Assembly (NCBI GenBank): GCA_028583415.1
Contig: CM053267.1
Coordinates: 17,341,583-17,405,582, forward strand
Length of the DNA stretch: 64,000 nt
Origin: Protea cynaroides
Lineage: Eukaryota; Streptophyta; Magnoliopsida; Proteales; Proteaceae
Direction: 5' to 3'
The notes under the pieces are model-generated. The model did no database searches. It saw only the letters and a list, made by a program, of their open reading frames with translations, and had not been told where the DNA came from. Position 1 is the first letter of the stretch. Each line of letters begins with the position of its first letter. Shown piece by piece: positions 34,976 through 47,638 of the stretch. A program made the position numbers and the translations under genes.

Positions 34976-36309
34976 ATGGCAGGTGAAAGTGGTCGCAGAG
35001 GTTCACGAAGATGTTGTTGCTCAAGGGGATCTCCCATTGAGGACAATTTGGAAACTGAAAATGTGGGTGAACAAAACCTGAACCCTAAAGAAGAAAATCA
35101 AGTGAGGGGTGTTGAAGATGGAAATAGGCAAGAAACGAAAATGTGCAGGCCCACTAGGCACAAACCACCTTGCCAGACCCTCTACACAGAAATTCAGAGA
35201 CTGTTGTGACCAACTTGGTCTACCAGATGGAGACACAACAGAAAGAGTTTTTCTCTGAAATGCTAAAATTGTTCAGGCCACCAGTGCCTACATCCACAGC
35301 TGGTACACCTGAATCTGGAGGAAATAATACCTCACTGTTAGTGGATGGTAACACTGTATTGATGGGTCAAGATCAAAATCTGCCGCCACCACAGCAAATT
35401 CTGACATCATCTGCACCCTATTTATACCAGGGTGCTTATCAAGGGGGATATCTATACCCACCACTATGGTACGGAATGGCTGCATTGGGGCAAAATGATC
35501 TCTCTAGGGCGGTAGACAGGTTTCTGAAGCTGAAACCCCCTACCTTCACAGGGAAGCCAAGGAAACCATTATGGCCAGCACAATGGATAACTGAGATAGA
35601 GAAGACCTTCCGTTTGATGACATGTACGAAAGATGAGAAGGTGTTGTTTGCTACGCATATGTTGAGAGAAGATGCCAATGTCTGGAGGAATTCTACAGGG
35701 GTATATCTGGAGGCCAAACATACCCAAATTACTTAGTAGATTTTAAAGATGCGTTCTTCGACAAGTATTTTCCGAGGAGTTTTCGTGACCAGATGGAAAA
35801 GAAATTCCTTAGCTTGCAACAGTCTCATATGACAGTAGACGCATACCAATAGAGGTATGAGGAGCTGTTTTTCTTCGCTCTAGTCAGCATGCAAGAAGAG
35901 GAAACGAAGACCCAACGATTTACTATGGGTCTAAAAGGAAGCATATGTGAGCACGTTTTGGGACTAGAGAATGAAGCAGTGCAGATTGCATGAGTCATTG
36001 AGTCAAGCCAAAGGGACAGCTTCTTTGCTCAGAACAGAGGCTTGAAGGGGCATGCTACTGAAACATCAAGTGAAGGGAATACCAAACCCTTTTGTCCTTG
36101 CAAGGCTCAAGCTACTACTATGCCAGCCAAGACCATTGTAGCACAATCACAACAAGTAACTAGCCAGGCTAATAATGTCAAGTGCTTCAACTACTAGCAG
36201 ATGGGTCACTATGCCAGGACATATCCTCTACCCAAGAAGTAACCACAACAAGGAAAAGTATTTGCAGTCACCACAGAGGAAGCAGCCGCATCACCTAATG
36301 TGGTTACTA
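34976..36309 (+). pseudogene. Element F gag
   Basis: Starts ATG 34976 (MAGESGRRGSRR, compare MAGRRVTRQSRN in E). After a frameshift near 35205 the capsid core runs to 35736 (LSRAVDRFLKLKPPTFTG, PLWPAQWITEIEKTFRL, KVLFATHMLREDANVW), then further frames through FDKYFPRSFRDQMEKKFLSL. The zinc knuckle CFNY.QMGHYARTY near 36180 is degenerate and contains a stop. It ends at TEEAAASPNVVT just before the intron donor. Multiple stops make it inactive. Confidence 0.82.
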
Positions 36310-36386
36310 GTACGATCTCTTTCCTTACTCTTGTTTACAGCATTGTTGTGTGTGAGCATGTAGACTAAGGGTCAATTAAATTTCAG
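36310..36386 (+). other. Gag/protease junction intron of F (77 bp)
   Basis: Donor GTACGA, conserved GAGCATGTAGACTAAG with a branch-site-like GACTAAG, acceptor TTTCAG. Removing it joins ...VVT to ..TVSISGVPTRVFFDSG in frame, while the unspliced frame stops at TAG/TAA. The same structure occurs in E (47571-47638) and A (5510-5594). Confidence 0.65.
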
Positions 36387-39300
36387 GAACTGTAAGTATA
36401 TCTGGTGTACCCACTAGAGTCTTCTTTGACTCTGGGCCTACCCACTCTTTTGTCTCTATATCTTTTGGGAAGAAGTTGGAGTCACTTGTCAAGCCTTTGA
36501 ACCCGAGCTTGACAATTCGATCTCCGTTGGGATTGGAAGTGACTTTGAGCGAATGCTACGGGCCATGCCTAGTTCATATTAACAGGCGAAACCTAGAAGA
36601 AAAGTTGGTTCAACTCAAGATGGCAGACTTTGATGTCATCTTGGGAATGGATTGGTTAAGCCAGCATTCAGCTAATTTACTATGCGCCGAGAAGAAGCTC
36701 ACTTTTAAGGACAATAATGGTAAGGAGTTCAGCTTCACAAGAACTAAACTACCTAGAAATTGGAAGCTTATCCTCTCTGCTCTCAAAGCTAAGAGATGCC
36801 TGGAGAAGGGAGGAGTTAGATACATGGTATCTGTAGTCGAAGTTATAACTGAAACGCCGAAGATGGCAGATCTAGAAGTAGTACGGGAATTCCCAGATAT
36901 ATTTTCAAAAGACCTACCCAAACTACCTCTAGACAGGGCTACTGAGTTCATGATAGACCTTATGCCAGGTTCGGCGTCAGTGTCTAAGGCACCTTACAGA
37001 ATGGCCCCTATGAAGTTAAAGGAATTGAAGACTCAGTTGCAAGAGCTGCTAGATAAGGGTTTCATACGACCAAGTATATTGCCGTGGGGAGCACCTGTAT
37101 TGTTCGCAAAGAAGAAGGATGGTAGCATGCGACTATGTAATGAATACCGACAGTTGAACAAATTAACCATCAAGAACAGATACCCTTTGCCTAGGATCGA
37201 CAATTTGTTCGGTCAGTTGCAAGGTGCAAAGGTCTTCTCAAAAATTAATCTTAGATCAGGGTATCACCAACTGAATATCAAGACTAGAGATATTTCGAAG
37301 ACTGCTTTCAAAATAAGATATGGACATTACAAGTTCCTTGTGATGTCATTCGGGTTGACCAATGCCTCAGCATCGTTCATAGAACTGATGAATCAGGTGT
37401 TTCATAATATGCTGGACACCTCGGTCATCATATTCATACATGACATATTGGTCTACTCTAAGGATAAGGAGACGCACGCGATGGACTTGAGAGCAGCCTT
37501 ACAGTGGCTAAGAAGAGAAAAGCTCTATGCAAAATTCAAGAAGTATAAATTTTGGTTGAATGAAGTGGCTTTCTTAAGTCACGTAGTATCTATAGAAGGA
37601 ATCAAAGTAGATCCAAGTAAGATAGCAGCCATAGTAGGATGGGAAGCATCGAAGACAGTTGCTGATATCCATAACTTCCTGGGTCTAGCTGGTTACTACA
37701 AGAGATTTATGGAAGATTATTCAAAGATTGTTGTTCTACTTACCAGGCTAACCAAGAAGGGAGAGAAGTTCATATAGATAGCTAAGTGTGAAGAGTGCCT
37801 CCAAACTCTGAAGTCAAGATTAATCTCTGCACCTATCTTGATCATCCCTTCACCAGGTCTATCGTTCACCCTATATATGGATGCCTCGAAATTGGGACTA
37901 GGGTTTTTTTGATGAAGGAGAGTAGGTGATAGCCTACGCCTCCAAACAACTAAAAGAGCATGAAAAGAACTACCATACACATGACTTGGAGTTAGCGGCG
38001 GTAATTTATGCGATCAAGTCGTAAAGGCATTAACTATATGGTGAGAAGTTCCAGATCAAGTCTGATCACAAAAGTCTCACCTACCTTTTTACTCAGAAGG
38101 AACTTAATATAAGGCAAAGAAGGTGGTTGGAGTTACTGAAGGACTACAATTGCGAAATCCAGTACCATTCGGGTAAGGCAAAGGTAGTGGTAGATGCCTT
38201 AAGTAGAAAGTGGGTGTTGAAACCTGAGGCAGGGCCTAGTATAAATGCCGCACTGTGCTCTGTATCATTTGGCTCAACAAAAAATCAGGAGTAGCACATA
38301 CTTGAGTCCGCAAAAGATCCAGTAGAGCAAGGCTTGATACACAAGTTCATGCTTATGTTTGCAACTTTGAAGATTTTTCCAGATCTAATAAACGAGGTGA
38401 AGGCAGCAATCCTACAAGATCCATACTTCATGACAGTGCAAGAAGATTTAGAGAAGGGTAGACCCAACCCTGACTTTACCTTAGATCCAGACAAGGTACT
38501 CAGATATCGTGGGAGATTGTGTATTCTAGAGAATGAGGACTCAGAGATCAAAAGTAGGATAATGATGGAGGCACATTCTACTCCTTATTCGGTGCACCCC
38601 GGAAGCACCAAAATGTATCATGATCTGAAGAGACTGTACTAGTGGAGGGGAATGAAGACGGATGTAGCCAAACATGTATTCTAATGTCTAAACTATCAGT
38701 GAGTAAAGGCTGAAAGATAGAGATCCATTGGATTATTACAACCATTGCCTGAGCCAGCGTGAAAATGGGATTGTATTACGATGGACTTTGTTACTAGTCT
38801 ACCGTTGACACCCAGATTAGAGGATGCAGTATAAATAATAGTGTCGCCTTATCCAGATAGCCCAATTCATTGCTATTCGACCTCAGTACACTATGGATTG
38901 ATTGGCAAAGTTGTATGTGGACAACATAGTCAAACTTCATGGCGTGCCAGAGAGCATTGTATCTAACAGGGATCCCCATTTTACATCCAAATTTTGAGAA
39001 GGATTATAGAAAGCCATGGGAACCAAGCTAAAGTTCAGTACAGCTTTTCACCCTCAGACAGATAGACAGTCAGAAAGGACCATCCAAATCTTGGAGGACA
39101 TGCTTCGAGCTTATGCCATAGATTTCCAAGGAGCTTGGTAACAATTATCAAGCAACGATCCAGATGGCTACATATGAGGCACTTTATGGTAGGAAGTATC
39201 AGACACCTCTGTTATGGAATGAGGTTGGGGAAAGAAGGATTGTAGGGCCAGAGTTTGTAAAAGAAACCTGCAGGGTAGTTGATCAGATTAAAGAGAGAGT

Positions 39301-39760
39301 CAAGACTGCTCAAGTTTGGCAAAAACACTAGGCAGATAATAGACGCCGAGATCTGGAGTTTGCAGTGGCTGATAAGGTATTTCTGAAAATATCACTAGTG
39401 CGAAGGCTGAAGCGATTTAGTAAAAAGGAAAAGATATGCACTAGGTATGTGGGACCATACGAGATATTGGCTAGATGTGGCAACGTGGCATACCAACTTG
39501 CATTGCCACCATCTATGTCAGGAGTTCATGATGTGTTTCACGTGTCCCAATTGAAGAAATACATTAGGGACCCATCGCACATCTTGATAGCAGACCCTCC
39601 AGATTTAATTGAAGACTTGACATTCAAGGTCTTACCAGTTAAGTTCACCAACCAAAAGGTACAACACCTTTGGAATAGAGATATCAAGAAGCCAGGATGT
39701 GGAAGAGATATCCTAGGAAGAAGAGAATGCTATGCAAAAGGAATACCCTTATCTATTTGA
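36387..39760 (+). pseudogene. Element F pol
   Basis: Protease with FFDSGPTHSFVSISFG (Asp-Ser-Gly active site) and ILGMDWLSQHSA. RT from about 36960 with YPLPRIDNLFGQLQGAKVF. The catalytic box reads FIHDILVYS, so the first Asp of the usual DD pair is His. One open stretch spans 36476-37777 (protease plus RT). RNase H (37790-38230), integrase (38330-39350) and a C-terminal part with VHDVFHVSQLKKYI (39365-39700) follow through many stops. The chromodomain is only a remnant near 39690-39760. Confidence 0.88.
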
Positions 39761-39815
39761 TTCCGAAGGTACGTGTAAATTTTGAAGTCGAAATTTCTTT
39801 TAAGGGTGGGGGAGT

Positions 39816-40925
39816 TGTAAGACTTGCACTCCACGAACCTGATCTAACCTATGTTTTCATGTCGTGACAGGTCTTCCAATCAAAACTGAGTCCAAAGAGA
39901 TAGTCGGATGAATAACCACAAGTCCAGGTTCGAAAACCAAGTGAAACAGACTCAAACACATGTTGTTCGGTCTGACTGGTTGAGACATACCGGTCTCATA
40001 GTCCAACTGGTATGTCAGACCGGTCAGCCTATTCTGAGTGTTTTGATTTGGAAACAAATCTCAGTGGGTCCCACCTTCAAAATCTCAGTTGTAGAGACCT
40101 TCTTTAAGTAGGAAACTCTCTTAAAAACATACCTTACCCTATATATTGACTCCTTCTCCCCCTTAGACCCTTTTGTTGACTCTCATAAACCCTAGAGACG
40201 AAAAGGAGATTTGAAGAGGAAAAAGCAGCTGAAGAAGATTGCTGAGGAGACTCCGTTGGAAGAGAAGTATAATCGTTCATAGTTCTACAGTGAGTGCCTA
40301 TACCTGTCATGTTCTTAGGATTGGATTAAATTATGATCAATACCATGAAAGACTAGGTATTGATCTGAAACCCTAGTTCGTTCGAGAAACCCTAGATCAT
40401 ATGTAGAGATTTTTAAACTAATGTTTACCAGAATGTAAGGTTTTGAATGATGAATAAACTAATCCTAACATGTTGCCTAAGCCTAGAATGGTTAGGAGAA
40501 ACCTTGCTAAAGCCAAGTTCAGAGATCAACTGAAGAGTAGGCTCACGAACCCTGTCTGTCAAAGTACCAGTGGCACCTAAGTCCGACTGGTACTGCGACC
40601 AGTATCTTTCAAGAAGGTTTGTTAGACCTGTTCGCTTGGACATACCGGTCTAACTATCTGGACTAAATGGTGCGACTGGTATGTATGATTTTAGACAGTT
40701 CCAGTCCAAACTGGGTTTCGACCAACCTGAACCCTATGAACTTAATTCTAATCAATACCTAATGTTATGCAGGACTTATTGACAGCGAGGTTGGACTCTG
40801 TGATGCCGAGAAGACTTGCTATCAAGCGTCAGGTAAGGAAATCAAACCTAAACCTAAATAAGTAATAACAGTAAGTCTTTGTTGTTTACTTTTATTGTGT
40901 GATTGTTTGTGCATATTAACATGTC
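39816..40925 (+). repeat. 3' LTR of F, left part
   Basis: Begins TGTAAGACTTGC after polypurine tract TAAGGGTGGGGGAGT. TATATATT box at 40140, splice donor ACA/GTGAGT at 40290. ACCGGT/GACTGGT clusters lie at 39965-40030 and 40560-40690. Interrupted at CATATTAACATGTC (40912-40925), the TSD of retroposon R, and resumes at 53778. Confidence 0.85.
40140..40147 (+). promoter_or_regulatory. LTR F TATA box
   Basis: TATATATT, about 325 bp into the LTR and exactly 150 bp before the GTGAGT donor. Confidence 0.5.
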
Positions 40926-41074
40926 TTTTTTTTTTCTTTTCTTTTTTTCTAAAATAAATTGAAATAAAAAGATTACAATAAAACGCTACTAGTGTGGGAA
41001 CCAAAACAACTTGGAAGCCATACAGTAAGGGCAAAGAAAAAAGCCATTATAACCTAGAAATAAAAACAGCTTCA

Positions 41075-41773
41075 TTATCCGACACCCTTCCTACTATGGG
41101 TCACCCTTGGAGAATAGGAAACATGCTTCTCAACCGGATTGCAGTTCCCTGTAACTGCAGCAACAACATCCTCAAGATTCACTCGAGATGGCAGGGCAGC
41201 AACAACCTTAGTCATATTTCCTTTCCCTGGTCGTCCACGATGCTGCTTGTCTACTTCAGTAAACCCTCCCTTAGCCACTTGCAAAGTCACATCCATAGCC
41301 AATATATCATTATACATGACTTCAACCTACCCTGAACCTACTCCTGCTATACTCTGGATTGCAGTCACTGATTCGAACTGAGCAGCAACAATTGACAATA
41401 GAGATTCCCTAGGCTGAGTAGCAACTTGCTTTAAAGGTGTAGTCAACGCATGTGCTCCATCAAAAACCCCACCAGCTGGTGCACCATTATTAACCCAATC
41501 CAGACCAGGAACTATAGCCAAAATTCCATGAATATTTTCAGTATTCAAGGCTCTCAGCTCCCCCTCCTCCACATCCGCAGATTCGTCATCTTCCACATCG
41601 GCCCATTGACCCAGCCCCATCCTTTCTGATCCCTTATCAGTATCATTCCTAGCTGGCACACAACTCACTGGTCGAGACTGTGCACGCTCAGTCATTTCAA
41701 GCGTTTCATCCTCATAAACACCCTCCTCATCCACAGCAGGTTGCTTAGCATTGCGCCTTTCAAAGCTTTGTCC
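41075..41773 (-). pseudogene. Fragment of a LINE ORF1-like protein in R
   Basis: The frame at R's 5' end reads (across the E junction) C..FYGTFGQSFERRNAKQ, which looks like a decayed CxxC..FGHS..C zinc knuckle of plant L1 ORF1. An acidic stretch follows (GQWADVEDDESADVEEGEL), and after a stop near 41327 a second piece ends with GGFTEVDKQHRGRPGKG. No reverse transcriptase follows before the tail, so it is internally deleted or derives from an ORF1-like host gene. Confidence 0.45.
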
Positions 41774-42060
41774 GAATGTGTCACACCCCAATTCTACATA
41801 CTTCAGAATGGTGTAACGAACCGCTAGCAAACCAACGATTCAACCAGGATCTCATACAGACGGTATCCGACTGATCTAAACTTCATATATCCACATTCAT
41901 AATCAGAGTAAATACACAATAGTGGAAGTCTTATAGTAAAATGAACTGAGAATCTACTGTGATATTAATATTAAAATAGTAAATTATTCTATATCAACTA
42001 AGACATAAATAAGTATTAAATCCATGTCTTTAATAAATCCAACTAAAGAAAACTAAAAAT

Positions 42061-42192
42061 CTAATCGAATACACATGAGTTGCACTCGCAAGAGGAGTCA
42101 TGTGTATCCACTTCATCCTCAACTTCCATCGCTGCCACGTGACCATATACTGGAGCATTGACATAATCTTCGACGGTAGTACCTGCATCATC
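42061..42192 (-). CDS. Conserved LTR micro-ORF (E copy)
   Basis: 44 codons including the stop, beginning at GATGATGCAG/GT. The product contains TTVEDYVNAPVYGHVAAM and ends HDSSCECNSCVFD. Same length as the B copy with no indels. Differences cluster at third codon positions at both ends, and amino-acid changes concentrate in codons 23-30. In E's 5' LTR the equivalent is destroyed by a deletion of about 57 bp near 51765. The stop lies 282 bp before the LTR end (281 bp in B, 268 bp in F). Function unknown; small, acidic, with a SCEC motif. Confidence 0.45.
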   Translation of the reverse strand, partial: DDAGTTVEDYVNAPVYGHVAAMEVEDEVDTHDSSCECNSCVFD

Positions 42193-42852
42193 AACTAAAA
42201 ATATTCGACGTCGAGGGGGTGAGCACACATCATGGCTCAGTGAGTAAACAAAATAATGCAACAATACATATGCATGTAGTCAATTCATATCTTTGGTCTG
42301 ATTTAAAGTTTACAATGCGCAATAGAAAGGTTGGGTGGTCAAAGGTTAATGTTTATTGACTCCGCCTCTATACACAGGGTGTGGAAGTCCGCCCAAAGAT
42401 TAACGTTTATTGTCGTCCCCATCCACCCTACCATAACATTGTACAACAAAGGTTAACGTTTATTGTTGTACAGTGCCATACCAACACGTAAGCCCCTACT
42501 GGCGAGGGCTTGCAAACTGGGCTCGCAACTAACCAATCCTAATGCCAAACAGTGTATCCAAGGCCTCACCCCAGCATCCATCAGAACGTCCATAGAGATA
42601 GAGCTAAGGCCCCCGGTAGAGTCAGAGACTACAAGGACCGAGACCACCTCCCCTGATACTCTACAACGTAATAGTTCTGCTAAAGTAATGGCGATACGAC
42701 GATGCTAATGCACAAGACTTGAGTTAGAGATAGAGCTAAAGTGCTGAGACCCGCCAAAGGTTAATGTTTATTGACGTTCCCATCACACCACCCCTGATAC
42801 TCGCTCGCATCAAGTACACCAACCACACACATACATTCACATGCCTATTCCT

Positions 42853-42884
<32 letters not shown>

Positions 42885-43179
42885 GTTATAAACAATAAAG
42901 TAAATATGCATAAACAAATAATAAAAATATTGGATGACATGTTGTATGCACATTACAAACATATTCGCATAGGATCAAGCACAACATTGGACTCAAGAAA
43001 AGAGAAAACAGTTTGTTATTAATCAATTAGTTTAGAATTCTGTTTCCTCACCTTAGCTTGCTAATAGATCCTCTTACAAGCTTTAAGATCACCTTTATAT
43101 TGTTATTATATTGCTAGAAAACCTAACAAAGTCGATAGAATTTAATTAGAATTAATTCTGAATTTAAAAACCATTCAGT

Positions 43180-43330
43180 TAACTGGGCGTCGGAGGTATG
43201 GTCGGAGTAATGATCGACCCTGGGTGCGACCACCCCTATTCTGGACTTCCCGAACACTAGGGGTCGATGCTCAGGGTCTGGTAGGGTCGATTGGCCATCG
43301 ACCCCCCATGCGACCCCCTGTGGGTTTTGG
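43180..43330. repeat. GGGTCGA/CGACCC cluster downstream of LTR E promoter
   Basis: GGTCGGAG, TCGACCCTGG, GCGACCACC, GGGTCGATGC, GGGTCGATTG and TCGACCCCCC words. The U3 counterpart is at 43805-43935; the copies in the 5' LTR are at 52815-52980 and 53450-53590. Confidence 0.75.
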
Positions 43331-43717
43331 TCGATTTTATTCCTTAAATCCATTCTTCGTGTTTGGGGTCCTATGGCTTGTTCCTATAATCCATTCTACA
43401 CATGTTCTATGGTCTAGAACCATGACTCTACCACCTATATGGCTTTCATGATTTTCCCCCATGGTTTTCCATGAAAACCTAACCATAGGTTTATGGTTTG
43501 GGTTTCTCTGAGATCATACTCTCTACATTGTCTATCCTAAGGTTTTTAGCAATTCATGGAATTAGTATCCATACCTGAGAAGAATACTCCTTCTCTGCAA
43601 CTCTTCTCTTTTTGCTTTCTTCTCTTTTTTCCTTCTCTTTTCCTTCTCTTCCTTCTCTTCTCTTTCTCTCAATTCAATTAGGGTTGTAAAAGGAGTAAAA
43701 GAGGGTTAGGGACGTCC

Positions 43718-43725
43718 TATTTATA
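43718..43725 (-). promoter_or_regulatory. LTR E TATA box (3' copy)
   Basis: TATAAATA on the minus strand, with the 5' LTR copy at 53355-53362. The GTATGG splice donor lies about 150 bp downstream. Confidence 0.6.
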
Positions 43726-44156
43726 GAGTAGAAACTCCTAAAATAAGTCCCATTGAGATTTGGAAGCAATCCCATCGAAATTAACAAACTTTCCTAGTTT
43801 TCAGATTTACCGAGTACCGGGGGTCGATAGGGGGGTCGGAGATCCCGTCGACCCCTGGTTCCTGAAGTGTCCGGCCCCCCATGTAAAACTGGGGGTCTGA
43901 CTTCTGTCTTGGGGGGTTCGACCCTCCCTTGCTGGGTATGCGACCCTCCCTTTAATTTAAGTGTTTTTAGGTCAGTTTAATACCTGGATCATGATCTCCT
44001 TCACGTACTTGGTCCATTTGGCTCATCCATGATGGGTAGACCTGGTTCAAGGTGGTAAGACCGGGTTAGTTTGATACGGGTCTTACAACTCCCCCTACTT
44101 ATAAAAATTTTGTCCCCAAAATTGTTCATACCTTCTGAGTCGAATAAGTGAGGGTA

Positions 44157-47100
44157 TTGCTTTCACATAGCATTCTCTTCCTCCCATGTAATTTCTTCCA
44201 TGTCTCTACTTCTCCAAGTGACCTTGACATAATAGATATCTCGGTTGCGTAGTCGTTGAACCTTTCGACTGGTGATTTCTGTTGGTGTTACTTCAAATGT
44301 CAATTCATCAGTCAATTCCGATAGATCTACTGTCAGGACGTGCGTTGGATCCTTGGCATACTTCTTCAATAGGGAAATATGAAATACGTCATGCACACTT
44401 GACATAGATGGTGGTAGTGCTAACTGGTAAGCCACTTTCCCACGCTTAGCTAGAATCTTATATGGCCCGACATATCTTGGACTTAGTTTCCCTTTCTGTC
44501 CGAACCGTTTCAGACCTCGCATAGGTGATACCTTCAAGAATACTTTTTCACCCACAACAAACTCAAGATCTCTACGTCGAGTATCTGCATATTGCTTCTG
44601 AAGATTCTGGGTTATTCTCACTCTTTCCTTGATAATGTCGACCACTCGACAAGTCTCTTCAACAAATTCTGGTCCAACGAGACTACGTTCCCCAACTTCA
44701 TTCCAAAATAAAGGAGTTCGACACTTTCTGCCATACAGTGCTTCATAGGGTGACATCTGTATAGTAGCCTGATAGCTATTGTTATAGACGAACTCGATCA
44801 GTGGTAGCTTTTCATCCCATGATCCTTTAAATTCAATCACACATGCTCGTAGCATATCTTCCAGAATCTGAATTGTACGCTCTGACTGTCCATCTGTCTG
44901 TGGATGGAATGCAGTACTAAATTTCAATGTTATACCCATAGCCTTTTGTAATCCTTTCCAAAACTTGGAAGTAAATCGTGGATCTCTATCGGACACAATA
45001 CTCTCTGGTACACCATGTAATCGAACAATATTATCCACATACAGCTTTGCTAACCTTTCTAGTGTATACTGAGGTCGTATTGGTATAAAGCGAGCTGTTT
45101 TGGTCAGACGGTCTACAATCACCCAAACTGCGTCAACTACTCGAGGAATCAATGGTAACCCTGTGACAAAGTCCATGGTGATGCAGTCTCATTTCCATGC
45201 TGGTTCCGGTAACGGCTGTAACAGTCCTGCGGGTCTTTGTCGTTCAGTCTTTACTTTCTGACAATTTAGGCATTGAGACATAAACTTAGCTACATCTGCT
45301 TTCATTCCTCTCCACCAGTATAGTTTTTTTAGGTCATGATACATTTTTGTACTTCCAGGGTGTATCGAATAGATGGTGGTATGGGCTTCTTTCATCAGTC
45401 GGTGTCTAATGTCCACACTTTCTGTTTCAAGTACACATATTCTTCCTTTGTACTTCAGTAACTTCTCTTCGTCCAAGGTGAACTCAAGGTTAGTCCTACC
45501 TTTTTCGATGTCTTCTTGTACCATTCTTAGGTAAGGGTCTGCTTTGATAGCTGTCTTCACTTCATCAATTATATCTGGTATAATCTTCAATGCAGCGAAC
45601 ATATTTGAAAACCGATGAATAAACCCTTGGTTGGCTGATCCATCCGGTGTGTCTATCACATACTGCTCATTGCCATGATTGAATACCATTCTGGTAGTAC
45701 TCATTGTTGCGGTTATGCTAATCTCTCCCTGGGATTTTATTACTGCCTTTCTGCTCAACGCATCCGCTACTACATTAGCTTTCCCCGGATGATACTGGAT
45801 ATCACAATCATAGTCTTTCAGTAATTCCAGCCATCTTCTTTGTCTCATATTCAACTCCTTTTGATTAAATAAATAAGTAAGACTTTTATGGTCCGATTTA
45901 ATCTGGAACTTCTCTTCGTATAGGTAATGTCTCCATATCTTGACAGCATGTACTACTGCTGCAAACTCCAAATCATGAGTGGGATAATTTTTTTCATGTG
46001 TCTTTAACTGTCTTGAGGCATAAGCAACTACTTGTTCTCCTTGCATAAGCACACATCCTAATCCCAATCCTGACGCATCAGTGTACAAGGTAAATGGCTG
46101 TCCGGGAACAGGAATAGTCAAAATCGGAGCGGATATCAATCTTGTCTTCAAGGTTTGGAAGCTCTTCTCACATTTATCCGTCCACACAAACTTTTCACCT
46201 TTCTTAGTCAGACTGGTGAGAGGTACGGCAATCCGAGAATAGTCTTCCATAAATCGCCGATAATAACCAGCGAGACCCAGAAAACTTTTAATTTCTGCAA
46301 CGCTCTTTGGTGCTTCCCACTTTACAATAGCTTCGATTTTGTTGGGATCCACTTTGATTCCTTCAGCGGATACTACATGGCCTAGGAAGGCGACTTCACT
46401 TAGCCAAAACTCATATTTGGTAAATTGGCATATAGCTTCTCTTTCCTTAAACGCTGTAGAGCGGCGTTTAGATTCTTAATATGAGTTTCCTTGTCCTTGG
46501 AATATACCAATATATCGTTAATAAATACTATAACCGACGTATCCAACATATCGTGGAAAACCCGGTTCATAAGTTCCATGAAAATTACTGGTACGTTTGT
46601 TAATCCAAAAGACATGACAAAGAATTCATAATGTACATATCTGGTCTTGAAAGCTGTCTTAGGAATATCACCATCCTTAATCTTCAACTGATGGTAGCCT
46701 GACCGCAGATCGATCTTAGAAAATACTTTTGCTCCTTGCAACTGATCGAATAAGTCATCGATCCGAGGTAGTGGATATCGATTCTTGATTGTCAGTTTAT
46801 TCAACTCCCGATAATCGATACCTAATCGAACGCTACCGTCCTTCTTCTTTACGAACAATACTGGCGCTCCCCATGGTGATATACTGGTCGAATATAACCC
46901 TTGTCCAGTAGTTCTTGTAGTTGTACTTTCAATTCCTTCAATTCAGTAGGAGCCATTCGGTAGGGTGCTTTTGATACTGGTGCGGCTCCAGGTACAAGAT
47001 CTATCACAAACTCTGTGGCTCGGTCGGGTGGAAATCCTGGTAGTTCCTCAGAAAATACGTCGGGGTAATCCCGCACGACATCAATATCTTCCATCCGTGG

Positions 47101-47570
47101 TGCTTCTTTGGTAAGGTCGACCACTGATACTAGATATCCGACTGCTCCCTTCTCAAGGCACTTCTTCGCCTTTAGTGCTGATAGTATGAGCTTGCATTTA
47201 CGGAGAAGTTTGGTTCCCACAAAATTGAATTCTGCTCCTTCTTTGTCTCTAAATGTTAGCTTCTTTTCGGCGCATAATAGGTTTGCCAAATGCCGAGCTA
47301 ACCAGTCCATTCCCAAGATGACGTCAAAGTCTGCCATCCCAAGTTGGATCAAGGTTGCATCTAAAGTTTTCTCACCAATGAGAACTGGACATGGCCCATA
47401 ACCTTTCTCTAACTCCACTTCTAACCCCATCGGTGACCGTACAAGTATTTTGTAGTCCAATGTTTTGATGGGTAAATTCAGCTTCTTTCCAAATGACACA
47501 GATATAAAGGAATGAGTAGCTCCTGAATCAAAGAGTACTCTGGCGGGTATGCCATTTATAGGTACGATAC
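44157..47570 (-). pseudogene. Element E pol
   Basis: Protease (LFDSGATHSFISVSFG, ILGMDWLARH), RT (YPLPRIDDLFDQLQGAKVF; the catalytic box reads VFINDILVYS, Asp replaced by Asn), RNase H (LYTDASGLGLGCVLM), integrase (HHCC region near CLNCQKVKTERQRPAG; core MDFVTGLPLIPR, IVSDRDPRF, FHPQTDGQSERT with Glu) and a chromodomain (YYVKVTWRSRDMEEITW, 44163-44240). The frame is broken by a deletion near 46885, a frameshift near 46405, a TGA at about 45187 and a TGA near 44160. The two large open parts are 44163-45176 (integrase-chromodomain) and 45189-46352 (RNase H-integrase). Confidence 0.92.
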
Positions 47571-47638
47571 CTGTGATTTATTTTACTTAGTCTACATGCT
47601 CATACAATGTAATACAACTTAAAAGGTTTCAGTCATAC
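47571..47638 (-). other. Gag/protease junction intron of E (68 bp)
   Basis: ACAG/GTATGA donor, GAGCATGTAGACTAAG near the 3' end, ATCACAG/GT acceptor. Splicing joins ..DVVT-G-IVPINGIPARVLFDSG in frame (the Gly codon is split). The retained form meets TAA after eight codons. This looks like a Gag versus Gag-Pol switch. The exact conservation of the 16-bp motif in F, and a near copy in A, supports it. Confidence 0.7.

Larger units (their letters stand above)
41779..44087 (-). repeat. 3' LTR of element E
   Basis: TGTCACACCCC to GGTCTTACA on the plus strand, 2309 bp. Contains a minus-strand TATAAATA at 43718-43725, a splice donor CAG/GTATGG at 43574, an (ATC)n tract at 42856-42884, motif clusters at 43180-43330 and 43805-43935, and the micro-ORF 42061-42192. 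Confidence 0.92.
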
